DNA of 12,736 nt from Desulfurococcales archaeon (GCA_015521265.1 WAON01000262.1:1-12736), one strand, 5' to 3'; positions 1 to 6,700 are shown, numbered from the stretch's first letter. Notes: generated by a model not told the origin, from the letters alone. Translations and numbers: made by a program.

Positions 1-3
1 AGC

Positions 4-79
4 ATATATATTTTTTATGGCTTAAAAATATAAGAGACGGATGATGATATAAACACATGTATTTGAATAAGTGATATAA
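4..79 (+). promoter_or_regulatory. A/T-rich leader with several TATA-like elements, and a possible terminator of an upstream gene
   Basis: The leader holds a T-run at 11-16, which could end transcription of a gene left of the window. It also holds TATA-like stretches at 4-12, 22-33, 47-53 and 72-79. The element at 72-79 (TGATATAA) lies about 24 bases before the ATG at 100 and would give a leaderless mRNA. The element at 4-12 would start transcription near 34-36, just before the C/D-box-like motif at 41. An in-frame TGA at 91-93 rules out an earlier protein start. Which element is used cannot be decided from sequence. Confidence 0.35.
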
Positions 80-93
80 CTCCCATGGGCTGA
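41..93 (+). ncRNA. Candidate C/D box sRNA (2'-O-methylation guide)
   Basis: The order of motifs matches an archaeal C/D box RNA. There is a perfect C box ATGATGA at 41-47, a D'-like TTGA at 63-66, a C'-like GTGATAT at 71-77 and a D box CTGA at 90-93. The C'-to-D spacer (78-89, AACTCCCATGGG) is exactly 12 bases, the usual archaeal guide length, and D' to C' is 4 bases. The C-to-D' spacer is 15 bases, slightly long. Two G:C pairs (39-40 with 94-95) could close the ends. A TATA-like element at 4-12 is correctly placed. This is the only perfect RTGATGA I found on either strand. The D' and C' boxes are imperfect and no target was verified, so chance is possible. Confidence 0.3.
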
Positions 94-99
94 CCAGAA

Positions 100-528
100 A
101 TGAATACCCCAAAACAGTCCCTAAAAAGAATATATGAAAACACAGGAGACCTCTTCAAGAGGATAAACCTAGTACTATCAGACTACCTAGTACAGATATA
201 CGACTACAACAATATTGCGAAGCAGAAAGGATACTACTTGAAGCCAGTACACATAGTGGTTAAGAAGAAGGGCGACCAGAAGATAAAGTACTACTACTAC
301 GGCCGCTACTGGTACAAGATCGAGTACAAGAAGGGTAAGGGCTCCCGTATAAAATGGATCTATATGGGTAAGTCTAAGCCGGACCCGGAGCTACCTGATC
401 CGCCGAAAAACCCGCTGGAAGGACTAGTAGTTAGAGTATCAGAAGACTCTATAGTGATTAACGCGCCCTCCGAGGAAGTCTTCCGCCTAATCTTCGGAGA
501 CCAAGGCGCCTCTCAATCTCAGAAATAA
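100..528 (+). CDS. Small basic, tyrosine-rich protein of unknown function
   Basis: The protein has 142 residues and I do not recognise its family. The N-terminal third (about 5-45) looks alpha-helical. The middle (about 48-92) is strongly basic and aromatic: a YYYY run at 64-67, further tyrosines at 70, 72, 76 and 88, and tryptophans at 71 and 86, interleaved with lysines and arginines. This suggests a beta-hairpin with an aromatic/basic face that could bind nucleic acid (inference). A proline-rich linker at 94-105 leads to a short beta/alpha C-terminal part (108-133). No signal peptide or membrane segment is visible. The ATG is the first possible start because an in-frame TGA lies at 91-93. 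No good Shine-Dalgarno sequence is seen, so the mRNA may be leaderless. The last 71 bases overlap the convergent gene ending at 458. Confidence 0.75.
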   Translation: MNTPKQSLKRIYENTGDLFKRINLVLSDYLVQIYDYNNIAKQKGYYLKPVHIVVKKKGDQKIKYYYYGRYWYKIEYKKGKGSRIKWIYMGKSKPDPELPDPPKNPLEGLVVRVSEDSIVINAPSEEVFRLIFGDQGASQSQK

Positions 529-1093
529 TAAGCTCTAACTCCAGCGAGGCCCGGTAATCACGAACGATCTCCATGCGTTTAACGAGGCGAGTAATGCGGA
601 GCTCTTTAGTTAACCTATTCTCAATTATTTCTTTTAACTCGGGGGTTAGCTCCCTCCTTATTTTTATTTTAATAGTGAAAGCATTCCTTAGATCATCCGG
701 CACGTTTCTACGCTGTATAGGCTTTATCTCGACGCGGTAAATACGGGGTTTCTCCGTTACTATTACTCTCCGTAGATACCTCAGCTTCCTCTCAACGATC
801 TCTATTTTCTTCTTCGATACAGTGAATAATTCTTCATTAATCATTGGAACAGCTGTTAATACATCGTCGAAGCTGATACCCTTCTCCCAGAACTCCTCAA
901 TAATTGATAACCTTACCAGTTCCCCGGATAATAGTGGTGGTTCAACTATTATTATTGGTGGTAGTGTTGCTTCAACCCTCAGATCCATTATTGGCTCTAC
1001 GAGTATTTCCTCGAGCTTTATCCTGAATGGATCATTTATCGTGTAGTCTATTAGTGGAACTTCGACTTTTTCAAATAATGCTTCACTACTCAA
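458..1093 (-). CDS. Charged protein of unknown function, second gene of a two-gene operon
   Basis: The protein has 211 residues from the TTG at 1093, or 221 from an alternative TTG at 1123. I prefer 1093 because it overlaps the stop of the upstream gene by 8 bases (TTGAGTAG), as expected for translational coupling, and follows a GAGGCTGGGGA stretch. The family is not recognised. The sequence is rich in Glu, Lys, Arg, Ile and Leu. It appears to have a beta-rich N-terminal half with a Pro/Ile stretch near its residue 50, a lysine/arginine-rich central strand-helix region, and a helical C-terminal third. It ends in a very basic tail with about nine arginines in the last 17 residues, encoded in the segment that overlaps the convergent gene ending at 528. 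There is no signal peptide or membrane helix, so it is probably cytoplasmic. It is co-transcribed with the gene at 1086-1721. Confidence 0.7.
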   Translation of the reverse strand: MSSEALFEKVEVPLIDYTINDPFRIKLEEILVEPIMDLRVEATLPPIIIVEPPLLSGELVRLSIIEEFWEKGISFDDVLTAVPMINEELFTVSKKKIEIVERKLRYLRRVIVTEKPRIYRVEIKPIQRRNVPDDLRNAFTIKIKIRRELTPELKEIIENRLTKELRITRLVKRMEIVRDYRASLELELIISEIERRLGLRRLGGRLPRRAR

Positions 1094-1721
1094 TAATCCC
1101 CAGCCTCTTAAGGACTGTTTCAAACCTTTCCCTATTATCGATGATTAATGGTGAAAGCCTAATGATCCCGTCTATATGCTCGGCTATTCCGAGGTATTTT
1201 AGTATGTCCCCTATAGTGTACGCTTCTCCAATGTTCAAGCCCTGATCAACTAGTTCCTGTGCTGTAACCGTATTCCTATACGCTAGGTTTTTCAGGACTA
1301 TCTTAGCGTTCTCGCCGTGAGCTGGGTCTTTTAACACGGTGTCTAGGCGGACAAAGATCCATTCTTCAACCGGATCTATTATGTCTAGACCAGCTGCTTC
1401 ACTAATCCTCCCCCTAATCTCCGGGTCTCCCAAGATCTCGAATACCGTGTCTAGTATTGATGCAAGCATCCATCCGGGACTCATATACTTCAATCTAACC
1501 TTATTCTTCTCAACAACAACGCCTATACTGTACAGGAAGGATTCAACGTAATCATCAACTATTCCACGGTAAGCCTGCCTAAACGTATCTATATCAATCC
1601 CTCCCGTCTCATACAGTAGTCTTAATACTTGTATGACATAGTTCCTCGAGGGTAATAATGCAAGCATTGATAGGGCGAATTCCCTCATAGTTGGTGATGG
1701 TACTTCCCGCCTAGCCGCCAA
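1086..1721 (-). CDS. Unknown protein with possible winged-helix segments, first gene of a two-gene operon
   Basis: The protein has 211 residues and an unrecognised family. It appears mostly helical. Residues about 17-75 and about 143-200 each resemble a helix-helix-helix-strand arrangement like winged-helix folds, which is only a visual impression. No membrane segment or catalytic motif is seen. The chosen TTG at 1721 has GGTG (1732-1729) seven bases upstream and a TATA-like element at 1767-1759 placed to start transcription near 1737. An alternative ATG at 1688 has no Shine-Dalgarno sequence but could be served by another TATA-like stretch near 1742-1735. The downstream gene starts before this one stops, so the two products are probably made together and may work together. 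It is divergent from the amidohydrolase gene at 1813. Confidence 0.72.
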   Translation of the reverse strand: MAARREVPSPTMREFALSMLALLPSRNYVIQVLRLLYETGGIDIDTFRQAYRGIVDDYVESFLYSIGVVVEKNKVRLKYMSPGWMLASILDTVFEILGDPEIRGRISEAAGLDIIDPVEEWIFVRLDTVLKDPAHGENAKIVLKNLAYRNTVTAQELVDQGLNIGEAYTIGDILKYLGIAEHIDGIIRLSPLIIDNRERFETVLKRLGIIE

Positions 1722-1758
1722 TACTAGACACCGTTTATATGTCTCGTAAATCCTTGAA

Positions 1759-1767
1759 TATAATTAA
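1759..1767 (-). promoter_or_regulatory. TATA-like element for the unknown two-gene operon
   Basis: On the minus strand this reads TTAATTATA. Its centre is about 42 bases before the TTG at 1721. Transcription would start near 1737, leaving a short leader that contains the GGTG at 1732-1729. A second TATA-like stretch (about 1742-1735) lies nearer and would instead favour the ATG at 1688. Confidence 0.4.
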
Positions 1768-1781
1768 TATAGAATTGCTCT

Positions 1782-1790
1782 GATTAAAAT
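1782..1790 (+). promoter_or_regulatory. TATA-like element for the amidohydrolase operon
   Basis: The sequence GATTAAAAT is centred about 27 bases before the ATG at 1813. That spacing fits a leaderless or nearly leaderless archaeal transcript. It lies about 15 bases from the divergent minus-strand element at 1759-1767, so the two promoters sit side by side. Confidence 0.5.
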
Positions 1791-1812
1791 AGTGGTTATG
1801 CGTTGATCGGGT

Positions 1813-3120
1813 ATGGATGAGCCGCTGTATATTAGTAATGCATCCTATATACTAGTAACTAGGCAAGACTACAGCTTGCATGTGAGAACTAATGAGTCCA
1901 TCCTAGTAGAGGATGATATTATAAAATGCATTGGGCCGAGCGAGGCTTGTAGGAAGCCTAGGGGGGCCTACATTATTGATGGTAGGAGGAGGATCGTTGC
2001 GCCAGCATGGATTAATGCACATACACATGTAGCAATGTATTATCTACGCGGAAGCCTGCCCGATCAAGGTTTCTGGGATTGGATCAATAGGATCATGAAG
2101 CTGGAGGAAGAAACTATTACTCCGAGACTAGTCTATTATTCAAGCCTACTGGGATGCATCGAGATGCTTATGAATGGCGTAGTAGGCTTCATCGATATGT
2201 ACTACCACCCAGTTGAAACCGCTAAGGCATGCAGTAGCCTAGGATTAATAACTGCTAACGGCCCTACATCGAAAGACTTCGAAGTTATAAGTAAAACACT
2301 TGAAAAACTAAGAGCGATCAAAAGCACTATTCCAATAATGAACATCCACAGCCTATACCTCTACGATACTGAAACCCTGGAAAAACTGTTCGAATACGCT
2401 TCCAGGAATAACTTATTGAAAAACATTCATGTATCGGAGACTAGGCGGGAAGTATACATGGTTTGGAAGGAGACTGGGCACTGGCCTGTAGAGTACTTGT
2501 ATAGGATGAACTGGCTTGATGATAAAACTATACTAGTCCACCTCAACTGGGTTATGAGCCATGAAGTAGAATATATTTCTGAAAAGAATGCTAAAGCAGT
2601 CTTCTGCCCACAGTCTAGTATGAGGCTTGCCGAAGCCGGCTTTGCACCAGTCTATGAGATGCTTTCTAGGGGTATTACTGCGAGTATTGGTACTGATGGT
2701 TCTAGCGGTGATCGATTCAACATGCTTGACGAATACAAACAACTAATACTATTATACCGGCATAACTACTGGGATACTAGGCTCAGCATATACTGGGCTT
2801 ACCCGAGAATTGTTATCAATGGATACAGGATCCTCGGTTTAAAGGGTGGAGTTGTTGAAGAAGGTTATCCAGCATACCTAGTAGTTTACAAGTATGATAA
2901 GATTAGAAACAATCCTTTAACGAAGACTAATGTTTTACCAGCAATCGTATACTCTGATCACCCGATCACCGAGTACGTCTTATCTAGGAACGAGATAATT
3001 TATTCACCCGATAAAACGGATAAACTAGGTGAAACCGCGGATAAAGCCTTAGAATGGATAATGGATAATGCTGCTGAAAGAATCGATTATATTAGGGGTA
3101 GGCTGATTGGTAAGCAGTAG
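1813..3120 (+). CDS. Amidohydrolase: probable 5-methylthioadenosine / S-adenosylhomocysteine / 5'-deoxyadenosine deaminase
   Basis: The protein has 435 residues, normal for the MtaD/DadD branch of metal-dependent amidohydrolases, which hydrolytically deaminate adenosine-type compounds left over from SAM reactions. It would act in the cytoplasm. Visible motifs are HxH (H70, H72) after the first beta-sandwich segment, H179, H206 and E209 in an HVSET motif, H243 in HLNW, the CPQSS motif at 265-269, and D295 in GTDG. These match the metal ligands and catalytic Glu/Asp of the family. The 27-residue spacing from H179 to H206 equals that recalled for H173 to H200 in the Thermotoga SAH deaminase TM0936. 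By spacing alone, K154 falls where TM0936 has a substrate-binding arginine. Substrate preference cannot be fixed, and other deaminase or chlorohydrolase-type members are alternatives. The ATG is placed 27 bases after a TATA element. The next gene overlaps by 14 bases. Confidence 0.85.
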   Translation: MDEPLYISNASYILVTRQDYSLHVRTNESILVEDDIIKCIGPSEACRKPRGAYIIDGRRRIVAPAWINAHTHVAMYYLRGSLPDQGFWDWINRIMKLEEETITPRLVYYSSLLGCIEMLMNGVVGFIDMYYHPVETAKACSSLGLITANGPTSKDFEVISKTLEKLRAIKSTIPIMNIHSLYLYDTETLEKLFEYASRNNLLKNIHVSETRREVYMVWKETGHWPVEYLYRMNWLDDKTILVHLNWVMSHEVEYISEKNAKAVFCPQSSMRLAEAGFAPVYEMLSRGITASIGTDGSSGDRFNMLDEYKQLILLYRHNYWDTRLSIYWAYPRIVINGYRILGLKGGVVEEGYPAYLVVYKYDKIRNNPLTKTNVLPAIVYSDHPITEYVLSRNEIIYSPDKTDKLGETADKALEWIMDNAAERIDYIRGRLIGKQ

Positions 3121-3610
3121 ACAGTACTACCTACTAGGACTATCAGCAACGATATCAACACTAGCAGCGGGACTCTTAAGCTTAGGCTACTACTTCTACA
3201 GTGGTAGGATCGAATACCTAGTATACGCTGTATTATGGCTACTTATAAGCCTTCTAGACTATATAGTATGGCATAGACCACCAAAGAAGAATACTGGGAG
3301 TGGTGGGGGCTTGGAGGGTGAGGAGAAATATTGTGGTTTGTTGAGGGAGTCAGCTGAGCTAGTAGCTATACTTGCAACTCTCACCGAGCATCGAGGCGAA
3401 TACGCTGTTGCCTGGAGGATTGACAGCTTACTGAGCCGTGTCGACTCGATGAGGGATACTATAAATAGTGTCTGTGGCGATAAGTGTGTTGAGAAGTTCG
3501 AGGAGTTCCTAAACAATCCAAGCATGGACCGGGCTAGCACGGCGATCAGGAGCTTGCATGACTGCATGATCAATCATGGTTGCCGGAGTAACGTCTCCTT
3601 AGAAGAGTAA
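3107..3610 (+). CDS. Small two-helix membrane protein of unknown function
   Basis: The protein has 167 residues. Two hydrophobic helices (about 8-31 and 35-55) form a hairpin. A Gly-rich linker (64-71) leads to a soluble, mostly helical domain. That domain carries five cysteines (C76, C123, C127, C153, C159) in a C-x3-C and C-x5-C arrangement, which could form disulfides or bind a metal (inference). The TTG start is forced, since an in-frame TGA at 3104-3106 lies directly before it. It overlaps the amidohydrolase gene by 14 bases, so the two are probably translated together, but no functional link is evident. The C-terminal 41 bases overlap the convergent surface-protein gene. Third codon positions change abruptly, from almost all A/C in the first helix to almost all G/T after about codon 60. 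No family was recognised. Confidence 0.75.
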   Translation: MVSSRQYYLLGLSATISTLAAGLLSLGYYFYSGRIEYLVYAVLWLLISLLDYIVWHRPPKKNTGSGGGLEGEEKYCGLLRESAELVAILATLTEHRGEYAVAWRIDSLLSRVDSMRDTINSVCGDKCVEKFEEFLNNPSMDRASTAIRSLHDCMINHGCRSNVSLEE

Positions 3611-5807
3611 AGACCGCTACGGCTAGTAATAGCGTTAATGGTAGTATGTATGGCTCGGGCAGTGATTCTATGAAGGGCCTATTCAGTATCGTATAGTTCC
3701 CAACTGATATATTCTCCGCACTGGAATAGAAGAACTCCGTACCACTAAGGCCTTTAACGTATTCGAGGGGTGGATCGTATCTAACCATTAACCTATATGT
3801 TCCAGATGATATACTCGTATTCCTAGCTATATCATCGAGATCCATGTATGCAGTACCATTACTGTCCGTTAAACGCCATCCAAGATATATTAGGCTTCCA
3901 ACGAGGTAGAATGTAACGTTTCCACCGCTTAGCGGGGACCAGCCGGTCCCGTTCCAGTATTGTAGGATCGCGGAGGCGTTAGCTGGCTCTCCGATCTCTA
4001 TATAGGTGTCGTTATCGTAGGATACCCACTGGATGACTGGGTTGATAAGCCTAGTAGCGATCTTGACTGGTATGAAAGTATCGATGTATTCGTCTACATC
4101 ACCGTAGAATTCCCCGTTAACAGCATACCCATTATCAACACCCGTACCGTAGGTGGGGTAGGGTGATAGGGTGTCATATGCGTTAGCACCGGTTAGATCT
4201 ATTATCTGATTAGGCTGTATGCTTGGAGATGAGGATACTAGTGTAGAGTTTGGATTAGCTAATGCATAAACAGCTGTTTCAACGCGGAAGGGTGGTTTCA
4301 ATTCTCCGAGATCTGTTGTCGGGATGCTAACCTCGATGAAGTGGTAGTCGTATGCTATATAGTTTGAACCCGTATAAACATCGTACTTAACCGTAGTACC
4401 CGGGACTATTACTGTTACCTGATCCTGCAAGGGATCAATCCAAATTAGCGATGTATAATTCGCCTCCCGGCCCAGCCTCCCGCCAAGATACGTGTCTGTA
4501 AAACCGTTTCCAGGAGGGGCTGTGATCAGTGGGCCTCCTCCATCTGTCTCGTTTAATGGTGTTGTATCTATAACAAGGACTATTAAGGGTGTAGCGTTAC
4601 CAGTTGGGCGTACATTACCCTTAATATGGAGTAGTATGTTTAGCCTTGTAGAGTTTATCCATATTGTCTCAGTTAATAGGTCTGTGTCGAATGCTTCGTT
4701 CGGAATATAATCGGTCCTAGTATCATTGGTTAAATCGCTCCAGTACTGTATGTATCCCTTATCATCTAGTATTTCATGTGTAAAGTAGACTGGTTCCGGT
4801 AATCTGTTAAAGCCTATATCGATCCAGGAGTCTAGTACTCCGTCACTTAATTCTTCATCGCTGTTCTTAGCTGATAATACGTCTATGAAATCACTATTAT
4901 TAAGGCTTACCAGTGGTTTACCATATCCATCGCTTATAAATACCCCTGCATATAGCCTTACATTACTAACATTCCATGGGTTAAGTACTCCTATATCCCT
5001 CCAGCTCAGCGCTATTTCTACACAGTCATTCGCAGAATCAGCTACGAATGCATCGCTTCTAGTTGATACTTCAGACCCGGTTGCATTATATATATCGAGT
5101 GGTGAGCCTCCATTGCTTACTGGTACTCCATCCCCATAAATGATCTTTTTATTAGCTACTGCGGGGTTCGAAAGATCTATTAATACCTCGTAATCCCACG
5201 GCGCATAACTAGGCACATGTGTTTTCCCATCTATCAGCGTAGTGTTTCCATTATGATAATTCATATCAGTGTCAAGGGCTAGGACGATCCCTATTGATGG
5301 ACTAGCAGCGCCTCCGCCGAGGACTCCCAGGTCTACTACTCTAAACAGTATTAGGAGGTGTGTAGTGTTGCTTGTAACTCTTATTTCCGATATATCAGCA
5401 TCCAGTCTATCCGTATACCCGGATCGTTGATCTCCTAGTGCATCAAACCATACGAATTCGCCGCGGTAATACGTGTATTTATTCCCGTTTCCATAATCCC
5501 AAACATATAATAGGTGGTTGGGATTCGTTAGGTCTGTTACAGCGTTATCCCTAGTAATCCGGTCCCAGGGGATCGGGTTGGCTTCGGTGTACCAGTCTTC
5601 AATATCGCCGTCAAGCTTAACCTTAGGATGCATCGGCTTCGGAACAGGCCAGTCATCCGGGTTACCGTCCAGTACTATACTAGCCTGGCTTAGTGGGGGT
5701 TTATACCCGATAAACCGGTTCTTAGTAGTGATGCCATGGGAAACTATTGACCCGAGGATTAATATTGAAATAATTAGTATTGTTAATGCCCTACTATATT
5801 CATGCAT
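3570..5807 (-). CDS. Secreted, membrane-anchored surface protein with DOMON/CBM9-like domains
   Basis: The protein has 745 residues from the ATG at 5807. A signal peptide (Arg at 6, then a hydrophobic core 7-22) is followed by two close LDGxxxDW motifs, LDGNPDDW (46-53) and LDGDIEDW (65-72), typical of the start of CBM9/DOMON-like beta-sandwich modules. One such domain appears to span about 65-335 and a second, more diverged, about 340-585. A smaller Ig-like domain covers about 590-705. The tail is a PEP motif, a hydrophobic helix (about 719-738) and three arginines, so the body should face outside. About 19 N-x-S/T sites suggest heavy N-glycosylation. GGGGTG (5823-5818) ten bases before the ATG decides the start; a TTG at 5825 falls inside it. 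Sugar or heme binding is possible, but no enzyme motif is seen. The 3' end overlaps the convergent gene by 41 bases. Confidence 0.8.
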   Translation of the reverse strand: MHEYSRALTILIISILILGSIVSHGITTKNRFIGYKPPLSQASIVLDGNPDDWPVPKPMHPKVKLDGDIEDWYTEANPIPWDRITRDNAVTDLTNPNHLLYVWDYGNGNKYTYYRGEFVWFDALGDQRSGYTDRLDADISEIRVTSNTTHLLILFRVVDLGVLGGGAASPSIGIVLALDTDMNYHNGNTTLIDGKTHVPSYAPWDYEVLIDLSNPAVANKKIIYGDGVPVSNGGSPLDIYNATGSEVSTRSDAFVADSANDCVEIALSWRDIGVLNPWNVSNVRLYAGVFISDGYGKPLVSLNNSDFIDVLSAKNSDEELSDGVLDSWIDIGFNRLPEPVYFTHEILDDKGYIQYWSDLTNDTRTDYIPNEAFDTDLLTETIWINSTRLNILLHIKGNVRPTGNATPLIVLVIDTTPLNETDGGGPLITAPPGNGFTDTYLGGRLGREANYTSLIWIDPLQDQVTVIVPGTTVKYDVYTGSNYIAYDYHFIEVSIPTTDLGELKPPFRVETAVYALANPNSTLVSSSPSIQPNQIIDLTGANAYDTLSPYPTYGTGVDNGYAVNGEFYGDVDEYIDTFIPVKIATRLINPVIQWVSYDNDTYIEIGEPANASAILQYWNGTGWSPLSGGNVTFYLVGSLIYLGWRLTDSNGTAYMDLDDIARNTSISSGTYRLMVRYDPPLEYVKGLSGTEFFYSSAENISVGNYTILNRPFIESLPEPYILPLTLLLAVAVFTLLRRRYSGNHD

Positions 5808-5817
5808 CAAAACATTA

Positions 5818-5823
5818 CACCCC
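5818..5823 (-). promoter_or_regulatory. Shine-Dalgarno sequence that fixes the start of the surface protein
   Basis: On the minus strand this reads GGGGTG, ten bases before the ATG at 5807. The upstream in-frame TTG (5825-5823) overlaps it, so that TTG is unlikely to be the start. Confidence 0.55.
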
Positions 5824-5845
5824 AAATACGGTTACTGTTAAATAA

Positions 5846-5853
5846 TATTATAT
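5846..5853 (-). promoter_or_regulatory. TATA-like element for the surface-protein gene
   Basis: ATATAATA on the minus strand would start transcription near 5824, giving a leader of about 17 bases that carries the GGGGTG. It lies in the 83-base gap after the nitrilase stop, so the surface-protein gene can be transcribed independently of the genes upstream. Confidence 0.4.
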
Positions 5854-5890
5854 CTACTCAGGGATAAACTATACTGTTACGAATAAATTA

Positions 5891-6700
5891 TTATTGAAGA
5901 GATATATTCCACTTACTCCTACTATGCTCGAGGACTGGTATGTCTCGGCGAGCGGATTCAACTATTCCCTTATCAAGTACTACCTCCCTATAACCAGGCT
6001 TTACACCCATGTCTATTTCCCTGTACCCGTAAGGGTTGAATAAGCCGCTGCGCCCAGTGTATTGTTTACCGGTATGGTTTGCTACTACTAGGTACATAGT
6101 GTTTTCATGGCTACGGCTACGGGCTAATCCGTCGAGGAGTTCTTCTTTTAATGGCCCCCTAACCCATCCCATATGAACTAGTACTCCGTCTGCATTATTC
6201 AACGCGTACAGCCGGAATAGCTCGGGGAATCTTATATCGTAGCAGATTGCAACGTAGAACTTGAAGCTTCCAACAATGATAGGCCTAGACGGTTTATCGC
6301 CGGGTTCTAGGTAATCCGATTCCCTGTAGCCGTAGGCGTCGAATAAGTGCATCTTACTATAAGCCTTCTCTATCGAACCATCTGGTTTAACGACTACGCT
6401 AGTACTATATGGTTTACCCTTATCTGTCTTCTCGAGGAAGTGTGCTATAATTGTTGTGCCGAGTTTTCCGGCTAGGTCGGATAGTTTTGATAAGTAGGTG
6501 CTATCATTTAATCTCTCAGCTTTCTCAAATACCTCCCCCGGCTTTAGGCCTCCGAGAATGTTAACCATACTATACTCAGGTAGTAATACTATGTCGGCTT
6601 CTCCATATTTATCCTGCAGTATGTTCCTTGTCTTCTCATAGTTCTCGATGGGGTCGACCCCATATTCTTCCTGTAGTATACCAGCTATGATCGTATCCAA
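5891..6700 (-). CDS. Carbon-nitrogen hydrolase of the nitrilase superfamily (Nit/omega-amidase type)
   Basis: The protein has 269 residues, the usual size for single-domain Nit proteins, which hydrolyse amides of small acids in the cytoplasm. The catalytic Glu-Lys-Cys triad is visible: E42 in LLPEYS, K116 in YSKMHLFD and C153 in ICYDIRFPEL. The phrases SKMHLFD, YLEPGD and CYDIRFPEL are hallmarks of the Nit1/Nit2 branch (omega-amidase or deaminated-glutathione amidase) rather than true nitrilases. The usual tryptophan-rich stretch after the cysteine is altered (HMGWVRGPLKEELLDGL), so the substrate may differ. The TTG start is forced: an in-frame TGA at 6709-6707 lies three codons upstream, and the next Met is past the first beta strand. 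It lies 44 bases after the DUF2258-like gene, in the same direction, and may share its transcript. Confidence 0.88.
   Translation of the reverse strand: MDTIIAGILQEEYGVDPIENYEKTRNILQDKYGEADIVLLPEYSMVNILGGLKPGEVFEKAERLNDSTYLSKLSDLAGKLGTTIIAHFLEKTDKGKPYSTSVVVKPDGSIEKAYSKMHLFDAYGYRESDYLEPGDKPSRPIIVGSFKFYVAICYDIRFPELFRLYALNNADGVLVHMGWVRGPLKEELLDGLARSRSHENTMYLVVANHTGKQYTGRSGLFNPYGYREIDMGVKPGYREVVLDKGIVESARRDIPVLEHSRSKWNISLQ

Noticed and set aside
822..1046. Open frame of 74 codons on plus, antisense to the 458-1093 gene
   Set aside because: Ser/Ile/Gly-rich low-complexity translation typical of an antisense shadow; no start signals and no independent gene features.
4492..5139. Plus-strand open frames within the surface-protein gene
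   Set aside because: They are antisense to a long, well-supported reading frame with a signal peptide and glycosylation sites; their translations show no domain-like pattern.
5831..5880. ACTGTTA repeated directly (5834-5840 and 5873-5879) in the gap before the surface-protein gene
   Set aside because: Seven bases repeated in an A/T-rich gap is expected by chance; there is no symmetry or match to an operator I know.
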